From Valencia hispanica (lineage: Eukaryota; Chordata; Actinopteri; Cyprinodontiformes; Valenciidae), in contig OY747721.1 in the NCBI GenBank assembly GCA_963556495.2, positions 27,420,649 to 27,484,648 of the forward strand: DNA of 64,000 bases. The letters are read 5' to 3'. Under the pieces are notes generated by a model. That model was given only the letters and a program-made list of their open reading frames with translations, made no database searches and had not been told where the DNA came from. Below, piece by piece: positions 47,809 to 60,459 of this stretch. How positions within the stretch are numbered: the first letter of the stretch is position 1; each line of letters opens with the position of its first letter. The translations under genes and the position numbers were made by a program.

Positions 47809-48504
47809 CTAGAAAGGCGAGTTTAAGTCAGAGAAGGTTTAAAGTTAGATAAAGTTATCTCAAAGGTCTTTATTTCTACCTCTAAGCATGTCAGCCAGCG
47901 AGGTATGTGTTTATATGCTGTGTATCGTTTTATATTCTTATTTCAACCGTTTACTATCTCATTCTATTTGTTTTAGTTTGACGGTGGCATAGTACAATGA
48001 TAAAGAAGCTTGTAGAACACATAATAAAGCAACTTCATGTCATCAGTAAACTAACTCTATTGATTCGTAGAAGATGTGAAAGTGAAACTAAGCTCAACTA
48101 CTACATAACTAAAGAGATAGCTCAGGAAGACCTAATCCACTTTTAGCTTCATCAAAGACAAAAGTTTTAAGCCTATACTTTAAAATAGAGTGGGCTTCTG
48201 CCTAATAGATAATAAACTGGGAGCCCAATGCCTCACACTCCAATTTTATAAACTCTAGGAACCACCTTTAAACCCACAGTCTTATAGTGATGTTGTGAAA
48301 ATTTTGGAATAAATATTATTACATTACAGGATGTAATAGTAAATATTAAATGACTTACTAAGCCTTTTGGAATACCAGAATTAGTTTGTTTTTTCTGTTA
48401 GAAATGGGCTATCAACAGAGTTGGTAATTTTTCCAATATAGTAAAGTTCAATATTGGGGTAATTTGATGTCAACTAATCGTTTTTTCTCTGTTGTTTGTT
48501 TTAG
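47809..48504 (+). other. Gene C second intron, right part
   Basis: No named repeat or gene. It ends in the T-rich acceptor TGTTGTTTGTTTTAG before the finger exon. Confidence 0.55.
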
Positions 48505-50075
48505 TGTTACTTGAAGATGACCAGCAGCAAACTGTAATCAAAGAAGAGGTTCCCTGGAACGTTAATTTGGTCCACCACAGTTCAGACCAGGCTCAGATAA
48601 AAGAGGAAGAGGAGGAACTCTGGATCAGTCAGGAGGAAAAACAGCTTAGTGAGAAACTGGAGACAGATATCAATGAATTCCCCTTTGCAGTGGTTACTGT
48701 AAAATGTGAAGATGATGAAGAAAAACCTCAGTTCTCTGAGCTTCTTCAAATCAAAACTGAAGAGAGCAGAGAACCGGAACTTCCAACTAGAAGGTCAACT
48801 GAACAGATAAAAACAGAAACCGATGAAGAGGATTATGAAGGACCAGAGCCAAATAAAGTTCCAGATCAACCTAGTCATGCACAGCCAAAGACAGATGAAA
48901 AAGCTTTAGACTCTTCCAACTCTACTAAAACTGAAGCCAGTGACGATGAATATTGGCAGAAATCATCTGATTCTGAACTTGAAACTGAAGATGGAGACTA
49001 TAATCCATGTGCACCAGTATCAGGTGAAAATAATCATGTAAGAGGGAACTCTGTGAAAATCACCTTTAGCTGTTCTGTGTGCAATAAGCAGTTTGATTCA
49101 AAGTTCAATCTGAAAACACATTTGCGAGTGCATACAGGGGAGAAACCATATGGCTGTGATGACTGTGGGAAACGATTTACCCAGAATGCTAATCTCCTGA
49201 GACACAGGCTAGTCCACACCGGAGAGAAACCATTTGTTTGTGACATTTGTGGTAAAAGATTTAGTCAGAGTTCAGCACTCAAAACACACATGACTGTCCA
49301 CACAGGAGAGAAACGACTCAGCTGCTATGTTTGTGGTAAAAGACTCGCTACAACTTCGAATCTTAGAGCACACCTGAGTGTCCATACTGGAGAGAAACCT
49401 TTCAGCTGTGATGTGTGTGGAAAAAGATTTAACAAAAGAGCAAATCTCCGGGCACATCTTACACTCCACACGGGAAAGAAACCGTTTAGCTGTCATATTT
49501 GTGATAAAAGATTTACTCAAAGCTCTATTCTTAGGAGACACATGGACGTCCACACAGGAGACAGGCCATTTAACTGTGATGTCTGTGGCCAGAGATTTAC
49601 TACAACTGAAAATCTTGAGGAACATATGAACACCCACATCAAACCAACTGACTGTGACGTTTGTGGTAAAATCTTTACTAAAGCTGCAAATCTTCTGGCA
49701 CACATAAGCACCCACACTGGAGAAAAGCCATTCCCCTGTGATATCTGTGGGAAAAGATTTACTCAGAACTCAACTCTCAGGAGGCATATGAATGTCCACA
49801 CAGGAGAGAAGCTCTTCGGCTGCAGCGTTTGTGGTAAAAGGTTTACTCAAAACTCAACTCTCAGTCGACATATGAGTGTCCACCCAGGGGAAAAGCAGTT
49901 TAGCTGTGATGTTTGTGGTCAAAGATTTGGTACAACTGCAGATCTCAGAGAACACATGAGTACCCACGAAGGAGAAAAACCATATAGCTGCAATAACTGT
50001 GGAAAAAGATTTATTCGAATCTCAAACATGAAGAAACACATATGCATCCAACCAGAGAAGCCATCAAGTTCATGA
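48505..50075 (+). CDS. C2H2 zinc-finger protein gene C, main 3' exon
   Basis: Likely nuclear DNA-binding regulator; with the exon at 39802-39946 it gives about 571 residues. The acidic amino part has five psi-K-x-E motifs (two IKEE, VKCE, two IKTE) and LWISQEEKQL, then DDEYWQKSSDSE, as in genes A and B. Eleven regular C2H2 fingers and one degenerate finger run from 49065 to about 50050. The linker between fingers 7 and 8 is short (HIKPTD in place of HTGEKP). Fingers 9 and 10 share FTQNSTL and look recently duplicated. In finger 12 the last histidine is glutamine (HICIQ). The frame is intact and the protein looks functional. Confidence 0.92.
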
Positions 50076-50114
50076 ACAGTAGGCTGTTTAGTGTGCTTGC
50101 AGTATACCAGGCTA

Positions 50115-50597
50115 TTAAAGGAGCAGGGGGCAGAATGAAGAAACGAAACTCACGAGCGACGCGGCCGGCGCTGCAAGTAACTGCAGCCAGCCTTGGAGCG
50201 CGCACAAACGCTTCACAAAAAAACATACCTCTTCACAGTGACATACTTCTTTTTCTTAGTGCCACGTTTTAGTGGGCTGTGAGTCGTCCTTGGTCGTTTC
50301 CCAGTTGCAGAAGAGAAGAATCCATTCTCACAATTAAATCAATGAAGGTCTGCGACCACTTTTCTTCCTCTTTTAAAGCTGTCGAGAACGTGCAAGCCGT
50401 GTCAATTGACGTCACATCCCTAGGACAGCACGGGAAATTCGGGCCCCGAACTGCAGCACACAGCTAGTTTAAGAAAATGGAGCGATACGTGGGTGGGCTC
50501 ATTCTTTTTGGTTTATAACGCTTCATCACCCAACAGCATTAAAAAACTGGACATGGATGTTTATTTTATTTACAAATCCTGCCCCCTGTTCCTTTAA
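50115..50597. mobile_element. TTAA-bounded MITE, copy in the gene C 3' region
   Basis: TTAA then AGGAGCAGGGGGCAG at the left; CTGCCCCCTGTTCCT then TTAA at the right, an inverted pair. The core word TTGACGTCACATCCCTAGG and the following GCACGGGAAATTCGGG match the element at 59509-60014. No coding sequence. Just downstream of the gene C stop, so probably in its 3' UTR. Confidence 0.82.
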
Positions 50598-51149
50598 GGG
50601 AATGTAGTCATATTTCTCATTCATATCTCAGTCATATAGCTGAATAATAATAATAAAAAAATCATATCAACAAATAACTTATACAGTGAGATGGTGTCCC
50701 GCATTGAAACACAAACAAAATCCTCCAGGGATCGTTTTCTTAGCTTTTATTCAAATTGACAGCACTCTGGACTATTTCAGTTTTAACCAAGAGTATTTTA
50801 GTAGGTATACAAAAAAAATATGTTGGGAAACTTTAATAGTGTAAAAATCCATTGACAGAGAGGACTGCTTATTTTAGATTTCCAAAGATGTATCTGCAGT
50901 TGCAATCAGAAACAGTTAACCCCCTCACCTCAAAAGCTATTGTGAATGAAGCACAATGACTACAAACCTCATGAATCAACAATAAATATGTATTGATGCA
51001 TTTATATTTACTCCTTATTTTGATTTGTGCATGTGCTGTATTGTTTAACACTTGGGTGTTCACAGGTTGGTTACTAATCAGTTCATCCTATGAACAACCT
51101 GTTTCATTGTACACACCAATAGAAATAAATGAGATTTACAGCTTGACCT
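50598..51149. other. Non-coding stretch 3' of gene C
   Basis: Contains AATAAA-type words near 50650 and 51123 that could be gene C poly(A) signals if the MITE is in its 3' UTR. Nothing else seen. Confidence 0.4.
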
Positions 51150-52037
51150 GAGGGCTGTTCCAAGAAGGAAGCTCAAAAAAATCTAGGCTTCTGACTGTAA
51201 ACTTCTAAATTCATGTTAATAAATCATATTACCTCGTTGGGTAGGGCAAGATAATGTGGAGTCTGGTATGAATGATTAAAATAAGCATATAAAGCATGAG
51301 AGAAAATAGCTGACAGGTTCCATGTGTTAGAACATAATTTAAGTAAGGATATAAAAAACATTTAACTAAACAAAGAATAGTTCCAAGCTATCAAAATATA
51401 GTCACATTAATACAGTATTTCCTTTTACATTTGTATTTTGTTACCAGTTGTAAGGTACTATAAGGCTATTTTAACACATTTAAACAGGACAGCATATTGA
51501 TTTTATGGGTCCAACTTCAACACAAAGGGATATATTTGTAATTATTAATAATGGTTGGTGTCAGGAGCGACATGGATGGAACAAAAAGTTTCTGGCAGCA
51601 AGTAAAGATTTAATACGGTAATATTCTTCAAATGGTAAAATATTAAATTAAATTAGAGCTACATAAAAAAAAATAAAAAACCCCACATTGCATTGCATAA
51701 TTTAGCCACCAAACAGGAAACTGCAGCTGCTGCTATCGCTGTAATAACTTTCTGTTGAAGTATGTGAACGGTGTGTGAGAGGGAGAGAACAGCAGCAGAA
51801 TAATCCCAGTCCCGCAGTGTGACATCAGATGGCTTGTCCAATCATATTCATCAAGCTAAAATAAACCCGACAGCTAGCCCGCCACGGAGCACGCTTGTCC
51901 AACAGCATATGCCACCATAGTGACTAAGCGGGGCCTCAGGTTAGCCTCATTCTTGGAACCGAATTTTGGGAAATTAAGACGGGGTTGTCAAAGTGAGCCT
52001 GGCTTTTGAGATTAGCTCGCTTTGCGGAACAGCCCTC
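51150..52037. mobile_element. MITE with GAGGGCTGTTCC ends
   Basis: GAGGGCTGTTCCAAGAAGG at 51150 and the inverse GGAACAGCCCTC ending at 52037, about 890 bases. Internal AGCTAGC and TTAGCC words are typical of this type. It is probably Harbinger-like, but a 3-base target duplication could not be confirmed. Confidence 0.65.
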
Positions 52038-52062
52038 TGATGGCTGAATTCATCCTGACTTT

Positions 52063-52252
52063 TAAAGCAGTGTTTTTCAACCATGCTCCTCAAGCCACAC
52101 TGCCCTGCCTGATCTAGCTGTTTCCCTGCTTCAGCATGGCTGATTTCAATTGATGGCTGATTAACAGGCTTTTGCTGAACTGGAATCATCTGAATCAGGT
52201 ATGTTAAAGCAGGGAACATCTAAAACTTGAGGACCAGGGTTGGGAAACACAC
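52063..52252. mobile_element. Small MITE with CAGTGTTTTTCAACC ends
   Basis: CAGTGTTTTTCAACC at the left and GGTTGGGAAACAC at the right form an imperfect inverted pair about 190 bases apart. TTGAGGACCAGGGTTGGG resembles part of 9862-9997. Looks hAT-like. Confidence 0.6.
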
Positions 52253-53809
52253 TAACATACTAGTGTGTATATAATCTATGGGATACCAAGCAGTTTCGTC
52301 ACATTCAGATCAATAGGGCTTAATGTTTCTGGTGTAGGCTTTTTCCTTTCTTCTTTCATCTTCACACCTTTAAAAGTGTACAGTAAAACTGTGGCCTATT
52401 TACTTACCTTGAATGTATTAAAAACGTCAGTACTGTGTACACAGTTTTTGTTTTGACCGTAACTGAGTCTGAATCTGTACATTCTCACTTTAATTATGGA
52501 TATTTCTTATGGACTGGTTAAAGAATTTAATAAACTTCATTTTGTATATTTTGAAGCTGGGAAGCTTTTTTGGAAAAAGGTGATCCCTCTATGTAATTCT
52601 GATTCTTTTTTTCTCTATATAAACATTCTAATTTAAATAGAATAGGTTAAGCCCATTATTATTGTTTTCATCTTTGAGATTGAAGGCCATTTTGAAGAAT
52701 TGGATGACCAGCTTAATGTAGAATATTCTAAATATCTCAGGCTTTTAGGTGAAAGCTTAATGTGCTGAAACTGTTTATGTCTCAGTAAAATCAGGGAAGT
52801 TTTCCCAACAACAGTTTCAAGAAATTTTGTGTTGTGGCTTCAACTTTCATTTTACTTATTGACCGGCGAAAATCCACCTTGAGATGGTGTAAATGAAAGC
52901 TACAATGAGCCGTTATCTTTTATGGCCCCAAACCTTAAATCACTATTGGAACATCTAAAATAAATGAAATCAAACACTAACCATGAACCCTTCAAATTAA
53001 GTAAAAAATGCTTGGTGTTGAATTTGATCAAAATCTAACTTTTTTTTTTTACATCACAAATATGTTACAAAAATGTATTTTATCATCAAAATAATATTGC
53101 CAGAAGCCTATCATTTATATCTCAGCCTAATGCAAAGAAACTTAAAAATTGTTTTTATTACATGTCCAAGAAGAGTCTATCTTCACTACATCCATGCATC
53201 GTCTAGACCTGCTTATCCCTTGGGGGGGATTTCAGAAAAAACAAAAAACAGCAGCTTTGTTGTTTCACTTGACCAAATTGACCCTATTGCTTCCATTAAA
53301 CAGAAGCTGGTTTTATTATGGCAGGACCAGCCACTAAACCTTCTTCAATATGCACAATTCCCACTATTTCTTTAGTCTGATGACCGAATTGCTGTCTGCG
53401 CACTGACATAACTTCACTGCTGGGACTTTGGGGATGCAGTCCTTGATGTAAAAAAAAAAAAAGGGCAGTGAAGAGAGCACACAACCCTTAGGGCCATGTC
53501 TGACAGGAAGCTGGTGATTCACTGAAAAAAGCCAGGGGACTGTCACAAAAAAAATCTATCGAGTTTCAGTGATAGCAGAAGGAAACATTGATGCTTTAAG
53601 GCCAACGGAAAGACAAGTCATCAGTGTAAAATAAGTTTTCCTTAATTTCCCTTCTCAGTTCGTCACAGTTATGTTGTTCGCAGAAAAAAATGCAAACATC
53701 ATTGCAAAGGCTACAGACAATGGTAAAAAAATCACACAAAAAAAGATTCTACATTGTCACTATTTAAGATGTGTTGCATGAACCTGTTTAAAAATATACT
53801 AATGCAGAT
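52253..53809. other. Intergenic sequence
   Basis: No gene. Around 53190-53230 the words CATCCATGCATCGTC and TTATCCCTTGGGGGGG look like an old retroelement tail, too weak to name. Confidence 0.4.
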
Positions 53810-54090
53810 TCACGTTTTACCTACTGCAGCTTGAGAGGTGTAATACTGGCTAATGTCAGCCCTCACTGCAGAGTGAATAGCAATGCCAGATTCAAATTTG
53901 AGTGCAGTATAGACTTTTAACCTGAAGGTGGCGCCACACTGACAGTTCTAAGCAGAATAATGTATGTTTTTACTAAGATGCACTAAAATAGCAAAATAAA
54001 TGACCAGATGTGTAGACAGCACTATTAGACATTCATTTATACAGTTTTATCAGCCAAAAAACAAAAACAAAAACACGTACACCTGCTAAT
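53810..54090. repeat. Partial TTAA-type MITE
   Basis: GAGTGCAGTATAGACTTTTA, ACCTGAAGGTGGCGCCACAC and CATTCATTTATACAGTTTTA match the element at 63229-63667 in order. Ends are not clear in this copy. Confidence 0.55.
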
Positions 54091-55796
54091 ACGGGCAGTA
54101 GTGATTCACAGACAGGTCCAGCATGTTCAGCAACTGATCCAGAGCCAACAAAAGGCACACAAAAAACTTTGGACAGTTTCTCTCTCTTTAAAATAGCTAT
54201 TTAAATTATGCTATTGCATGCAGATAATGTGTTTTGTTGTTAGTAAAGTAAGAATATTAATGTGTGTGTGATTTCCACATATTTGGAAGACATATTTACT
54301 GTCAAAAGATAGAGTGGGCTCAGAGAGGGTCTGTACAGGTAAAAAGAGAATATAAGTGGCTGAGAAAAACATCAATGACACAAAAGGGACTTTGGGGCTA
54401 ATTTCCACTGTAATTTCACTTCTACTCATCCTAATTGTATTTAAATATTTAGCTTTTCGAATTTTCACATCTTTATTGCCACAATAGAAAATGAAATGTC
54501 AAACCACTAACTTGTCAGCCCTATTTGAACCAAGATAGTGCCTGGCTGCCAAATCTAACCAGTGACCTCTGTATGGTTACTCAGCAGACACTGAAGGACT
54601 TTACAGTTGACCCCCACTTATCCCGCCCTAGATATTCTACACACACAAGAAAGGCATTAATCCTAAACTAGCTCATTGGAGCAGGTGGGATTCTTTATCA
54701 CACAACTTATACACCGTTATAACACTGGTCTACTCTAAGGCTTAAACCCTTAGATGTAAAAAATATATGGAGGAAGATATGGATCAAGAGAAAACCAGAT
54801 ATGAAGTGGAACCAGGATGTGTTCGACCTTAGAAAGAGGACCTTTAATATCTGTTTATACAAGAGAAGACAGCTTTAACTGAGAATTCACTGACTATCTC
54901 CACCATATTAGCCTTAGACAGTCCCCCTTGGTTTGACTCTGGGAGGGAGCCTACTAATCACTTCAAAACCTCAGCACGTGCCTTTTTATTTTACCAAGCA
55001 GTCAAGAACCAGAAAACTATGCTTAAATGAAGGACACTTACCAAAAGTCACTCTCAGAAGTGTTTTTTCCTAGATTAAAATGTGATTGGAAAACTTTATT
55101 TAGAAAAACAAAATTAGGTCAGATTACAGGGGAAACCAAGATTAAAATGTCTGAAGTATTTAAACCAAGACAAAAAGAATATGTCCCCACCAAACTAAGA
55201 AACTCCCAACTTCCAGAATCACGCATTCTAAGCTTCTATATGGCTAAACCACTTGATTAACAGGAGGGATTTTATGGAAAATCATTACAGTGAGAAAAGC
55301 AAACCACCATCTCTCTGAATTGAAAGAGGAAGAGTTGATGGGCTGGTCCCCTACTAGCCTTATTTGGACTTCCTCAACTTCTGCAGGCTGGTGTCTTACT
55401 ACCACTGTCCTCGTGAAAGCAGGTGGAAGTAGACTCCCCTCGTGGCTGGTCCTTGAACTCTGCTGGCTCCTCTTTGGCCTTGACCTGAGCCACCGCAGTA
55501 CGGATAATTTCCACAACGTTGAATCTAGAATCCCTCTCAGGAACCAAACTTCTTGGCACCACAGCTGCAGCGATGGCCTCTGACCTCACGCTTCTTCTTC
55601 AGTACTCTGTTCCCCTCTCTCAGGTTGATAAAAGCAGTCAGAGTTGAAGCCTCTAGCAGAGCCACTGGTATTTGCTGGCAATTCTGGTAAATTTTCACTT
55701 ATTCTGGTAAATTTTCACTTTGGGCTCTCATAACACCCTCCCTTGGGAATTTAAGCTGTCCCACAGTCATAGTAATAACTGTCTTTAAACTATTAT
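54091..55796. other. Intergenic sequence with an eroded open frame
   Basis: The minus strand at 55589-55374 reads AIAAAVVPRSLVPERDSRFN, then VVEIIRTAVAQVKAKEEPAE, without a domain I recognise. Another minus frame of the same stretch contains RGHRCSCGAKKFG. It could be a decayed retrocopy of some cellular gene. The region 54600-55270 has the look of old retroelement sequence without a diagnostic motif. Confidence 0.3.
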
Positions 55797-55990
55797 CAAA
55801 TCAAACTTTATTTATAAAGCACTTTTCATACAAACATTGCAACTCAGTGTGCATTACAAATTAAAATTACCCCACATAAACCACATTCCCATCCCTCCCC
55901 CACAGATTAAAAACCATGATCACAATTATAACCTCCTCCGCCCAACCCAACCCCCCACACACTCAAGAGCAACAATAAAAAGGACATTGG
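55797..55990 (-). mobile_element. LINE 3' tail fragment
   Basis: On the minus strand TTTGTATGAAAAGTGCTTTA then TAAATAAAGTTTGATTTGA is the standard 3' tail of several fish LINEs. No coding part remains. Confidence 0.55.
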
Positions 55991-56049
55991 GCTGAGTACA
56001 GATGAGCCGGGTAAAGTAAGGAAATAAAAGTAAATAAAGTATTGCGATG

Positions 56050-56195
56050 CCATGTGATTTTTCTGGATTCTTGTTTCTCATTTTGTCTCATAGTTGAGGT
56101 ATTCCTATGATGAAAATTACAGGCCTCTCCCATATTTTTAAGTTGGATAACTTGCACAATTGGTGGCTGACTAAAGACTTTTTTAGCCCACTGTA
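56050..56195. mobile_element. Right terminus of a Tc1-type element
   Basis: ATGAAAATTACAGGCCTCTC, TTGCACAATTGGTGGCTGAC and CCCACTGTA at a TA match, inverted, the left end at 41139 of the same or a closely related family. The rest of this copy is missing. Confidence 0.8.
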
Positions 56196-56214
56196 TAGGT
56201 TAGTGTTTCTGATT

Positions 56215-56400
56215 ATGTTAGGCCAGCAGAGAAGGCCTTGCTGGCCTGACAGCCCGCCACTGAGCATTCCACCACCATGTTTGACTGTTGGTGTGATGTG
56301 TTTGTACTGATTTGCTGTGTTTGGTTTTCTCCAAACACCTCTACTTCGATATTATCTGTCCAAATAATGTTCCAGAAGTATTTTGCTTAATTAAAATGCC
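56215..56400 (-). mobile_element. Second Tc1 fragment, transposase part
   Basis: The minus frame with EVFGENQTQQISTN and SNMVVECSVAGCQ parallels the middle of a Tc1 transposase (WSDES-x-FELFG to VKHGGGSIMLWGCFS). It is heavily mutated and truncated. Confidence 0.55.
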
Positions 56401-57481
56401 GTTTTGCAACCCTAAGTCAATCAGCCATATTCTTTTGAGAGAGGATTTCTCCTTCAACTTGTCCAAACAAGCCATATTTGAACTGTCCTTTTATACTATT
56501 TACTTAAGAGCAACAGTGTACATTGATGTATGTTTTGATTTAATGATAAATGTAAATGCACCCAATTGCAGCCTAAGAGTTGTTTCAATTGTTTGCCCAG
56601 ATGCCAAATGGCACAAGCAAAACCTGAAAAATAATAAATCAATCACTAAAACACATTTTAATTAATATTATTGTATTGTTTCATGACCTGTATTTTCCAG
56701 GTCATTAAACTACTATAACTCCTGCATTCATAAAGCTGTTAACACTGATGATTAGTTCATCAATACTTTTGATGAGCAGCACTTTTTTGCACATAGCTTT
56801 TTCTTTTGCTCTTGTTTTAATAAATATTGAAATGAGATAAATATTGAATATGTTTTCAATTTCAACATTTTAAATACAATATAATTGCATTGTGTCTTGA
56901 TATGTAGAACCATAGAGTTCTACTTTTCTTTTTTATACCATGACTGAAGGTCCACAGCTGCCTGTCACAGGAGAGGCAAGATATACTAAGAATGAATAAA
57001 TATCCCACTATCGTCTTTTAAAAAATGTTTAACATTTAAATACACTTTCATAATTTTCCATAATATATACCCATCACCCATAACACTGACGGCTAACAGA
57101 TGAAATGAGTAACTTTGACAATCTTGGACTGAAAGGATTTGTTGGGAAAAGGTTAACACTTACTTTCACCCAGATTTAAGTCTGACATTTGCTACTAAAA
57201 TAAAGATTAGGAAAGATACTGGATTTCAAAGAAGGTGCACTTTCTTTTCACTTTTCTGTTGACTGATTCTAGAAAATCATCACTGTAAATTTCTTAGAAT
57301 AGTAAGGACATGTTTCTGAAGTCAAAGTTAAGTTTTTGGACTTTTAAATCCTTAACTATGCTTTGCTCTGATATGAGCTCGATGGGTAATAAAGTCAAGT
57401 CCTTTTTACTTTTTGTGGTATTTAGATTTTTATTGGAATTATTTTATTGCTCTGATGGCTTAATTGTATATATATATATAT
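56401..57481. other. Intergenic sequence
   Basis: AT-rich; the only pattern is a short (TA)n run at 57467-57482 that marks the edge of the next Tc1 element. Confidence 0.5.
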
Positions 57482-57864
57482 ACACTACTCAAAATTAATT
57501 AGGGAGAGTGTTATTTACATGAGTGCTATTAGTATGTGGTCTGAATTTTAATTAAATAAGCAAAAGTATCCTTTGATATTACTAATAATGAATGAGAAGA
57601 AACACCATTTTCATTAGTGTAATATTTATTACCCCAAAAATGTAGACAATAACATGGGTAGCCCCAAATAACACAAATTGACAATGTTGGTAGCGGGTGT
57701 TTCCACCATTTTCCGCAATGACAGCGACATCTCATGCTACTCACTAGCCTCATGATGTCCTGAGGCAATGCGTTCCAGTCGGTTGCGAATGGTTTGTCTG
57801 GAAACCTTAGTACCCCTCACATGTCGTAAACGGGCCTGCAGCTGTGTGGCAGTTAAATGACTAT
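57482..57864 (-). mobile_element. Tc1-type element, terminal part
   Basis: Begins TACACTACTCAAAATTAATT after TA repeats. The minus strand encodes the carboxy end of a transposase: LPQDIMR, VSSMRCRCH and a run to a stop. It is cut on the right by the LINE tail at 57865. A different subfamily from 41139-42491. Confidence 0.72.
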
Positions 57865-59172
57865 GTTTTTTATTTTATTTTACGTGTCCTGTTTGGCAGT
57901 GTGGAGCTCAGAATTGGTGTCTGAGTACCAAGTAGAAGCCCAACAGATTTACTTTCACAAGTGCAGCATTACAGCTTTCCCTATAGTACTCCACTAGAGA
58001 TATATGTGTGAGAAATATTTATTATGAATACCTGTGGGTTTTATTTTCTGATGTTATGGACACAGAAACGGAAAATAAAGGGGAAGAAAGAAAGAAGATG
58101 AAGAAGAGAGGTAGGAAACAAAAAGTCAAGAGAGAGGGTGGGTTGAAAATACAAGACAGGACGAGAAACCAAGAAAGCTCAAATAAACATCGAAGTCTGC
58201 CTCCATATCCACAGGACGGCAGAGAGAGAGAGAGAGAGAAAAAAAAGAAGAAACATCGACAAAACAAACTAAACAATGTGACCAAAGAACTACACAATCC
58301 ACATCACACAAAAGTGGATATAAAAATACAACAATGTCACTAAAAACTCATGGTTCCCGCACCTATGTGTGTGTGTATGCATGGTGGTGCATATAAGGTT
58401 TCTCCATACGAGTGTTCGATAGCTGGTGTGAGGAGCCATCGATCTGTCTCATAGGAATCAAAGCAGAAATGAAGGAGATCGGAGCCACAGACGTCCAAAG
58501 GACCCCCAGGAGCCCCAGGCGGACCAGCGCAGGGCTGACCGCATCCCTCAAGAGAGGAGCAGAGGAGAACCCAAGGGGAACGTCCAGCAGCTACATTGCA
58601 GTGGCCAATGGGTGCTGCAGTGACGAGCCAACGGGCTCCGCCGGCAACCAGCTACACCAGAGCGGGCCTGACCATGGACCCGGAGACCAGGGGCGCCCCA
58701 CCCCACAGCAGGGATCAGGGATCGGCTGACGAGGGACCCCCGCCACTGCGGGCCAGCAGATGGCTGACACGTGCCACTGCCACCCCAGGCCAATTCCCCC
58801 CGCCGACATCCCAGCTCCGCACCCCTGCCCCACGTCGGGGCGCCCCACCGACAGCCACAGCAGACGGACGCCTGGCTGAATCCTGATCCCGCGCAACGCA
58901 GAGCGCCGAGCCAGGTGTTCAACCAAAGCCAATCAAACCCACCAATGAGCTGACCACGCACGAAATGTACAGAACAGGTGACCGAATGAGCAGAGACGCT
59001 GGAACAGTATCCCGCCGAGGCACCGAACAGGCACCACCCAACAAGGCAGCAACACATCCCCCAACCCCCACCCAGAGCCCTTAGTGTCTATATGCGGGCA
59101 CTGGCACCAGAGGTGAAGCTGATTGAACAGCTCCTCCTCTTGATATCGAAAAGTGTGCCCAACCCAAAGTCC
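57865..59172 (-). mobile_element. 5'-truncated copy of the L1-type LINE 3' region
   Basis: The inverse of 44650-46800: A-rich tail at 57865-57881, then CGTGTCCTGTTTGGCAGTG, GGTGTCTGAGTACCAAGTAG, the polypurine stretch around 58060-58140 and the block with CAGACGTCCAAAGGACCCCC, ending near GTGCCCAACCC. About 1.3 kb against about 2.1 kb in the first copy, so the middle is shortened. No ORF2 is retained. Confidence 0.85.

Positions 59173-59231
<59 letters not shown>
59173..59231. repeat. (AT)n microsatellite
   Basis: Pure TA dinucleotides for about 58 bases at the 5' truncation point of the LINE copy. Confidence 0.97.
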
Positions 59232-59235
<4 letters not shown>

Positions 59236-59508
59236 CTTGGTTATACAAAAGAAGAGCAATGGTTACTTTGTTAGAAGAGAAAGCATAAAGACATGTACCA
59301 GCCTTCAGTGGCATGAATTCCTGGCCTTTTTAGTTTTTATGAATGCATTTCACTAGATATTTCAACATCTTAAATAAAGGAATGTCTGCTTGAGAAAAAT
59401 CAAATAAAGTTTAGTCTTAACTTTGTTTTGCTTTTACAAATCAATCATGATAAATAGTATTGGGCTTCTTTTTAAAAAAAAAACAATAATACAAAAAACC
59501 CTTTTATG
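59232..59508. other. Intergenic sequence
   Basis: No gene or repeat end recognised. Confidence 0.5.
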
Positions 59509-60014
59509 TTAAAGGGGCTATATGCAATTTTCTGAAATTTAAACTCGCGACTGACCCCATGTGGCCAAAAACGGAACTACTCTTCCTTTCTGCTCGCTCT
59601 CGCAGCGCGCGCTCGTGCGCCGGTCGCTCTCAATCTTCTATCTTTTTCAGGCACTTGTCTGGGGTTTAACTTTCTTAGTCTTATGTGGAGTTACTGTTGG
59701 TGTCAAAGTTGTCCTTGGTCTCTTCTGTGTATTCGCACAATCCATTTAACTGCTTGCGAGTGCTGACTACCGGTAGTGGCAGAGTGATCTGAAACCTTTA
59801 ACATGAACGTGCTTGACGTCACATCCGCAGACAGCGCGGGAAAATCAGACCCGACAGAAAATAGAAAAAATTGGATACAGGCTTATAGGTGCACCCACTG
59901 TGAGCTGACAAGATGTCAGTTTGCTCATCAGGAGATGATTGAGTCATAAATGGTCAAATAAAAAGGCTATTGTTACGTTTATTTTGGGGAAAAAGTTGCA
60001 TATAGCCTCTTTAA
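59509..60014. mobile_element. TTAA-bounded MITE, second copy
   Basis: TTAA, AGGGGCTATATGCAA on the left and TTGCATATAGCCTCT, TTAA on the right. The core GACGTCACATCCGCAGACAG then GCGGGAAAATCAGACCCGA matches 50115-50597, though the ends differ. An open frame at 59561-59749 is inside the element and is not supported as a gene. Confidence 0.85.
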
Positions 60015-60459
60015 AGCAAAAGCTGATTTCTACAAAACTTTGACAATGAAATAAAAAGGTTCAACATAAAATAGGTGACTGCATATATAAGTTTTGCACA
60101 TCTTAAATTCTGCATCAAAGCCAAATTAAGACTTCTCAGAACAACAGCTGATGAAGATAGATAGAGGGATTTTGTCCTCGTCTGCAGAAATATGGGACCT
60201 GGTCTGGTGTGATTTACCAGCCTTATAAAAGTTATTTCCACCCCTCAACTGTGGGGCGGAACAAACAAACAAGCACGACATTTGGATCATGACTGAAAAA
60301 ATAAGATCCTGGATGCAAGCTTAAAGTATTTTCCTCTGTAGAGTGGGTGGGGTCTTCAGTACACAAAGGGTGGGATGTTTCTTCATCCAGGGGGTGTTTT
60401 CAAATCATAAAGAGTCAGATTGATTTGTGCATATAATCAGGATTGCTCTGAAAATCCTA
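60015..60459. other. Intergenic sequence
   Basis: No gene or recognisable repeat. Confidence 0.45.

Noticed and set aside
58008..58343. 111-codon lysine/arginine-rich frame
   Set aside because: It is the inverse of the pyrimidine-rich LINE 3' region at 46300-46620 and has no coding counterpart there.
59561..59749. 62-codon hydrophobic frame
   Set aside because: Falls entirely inside the TTAA MITE and is not kept in its other copy.
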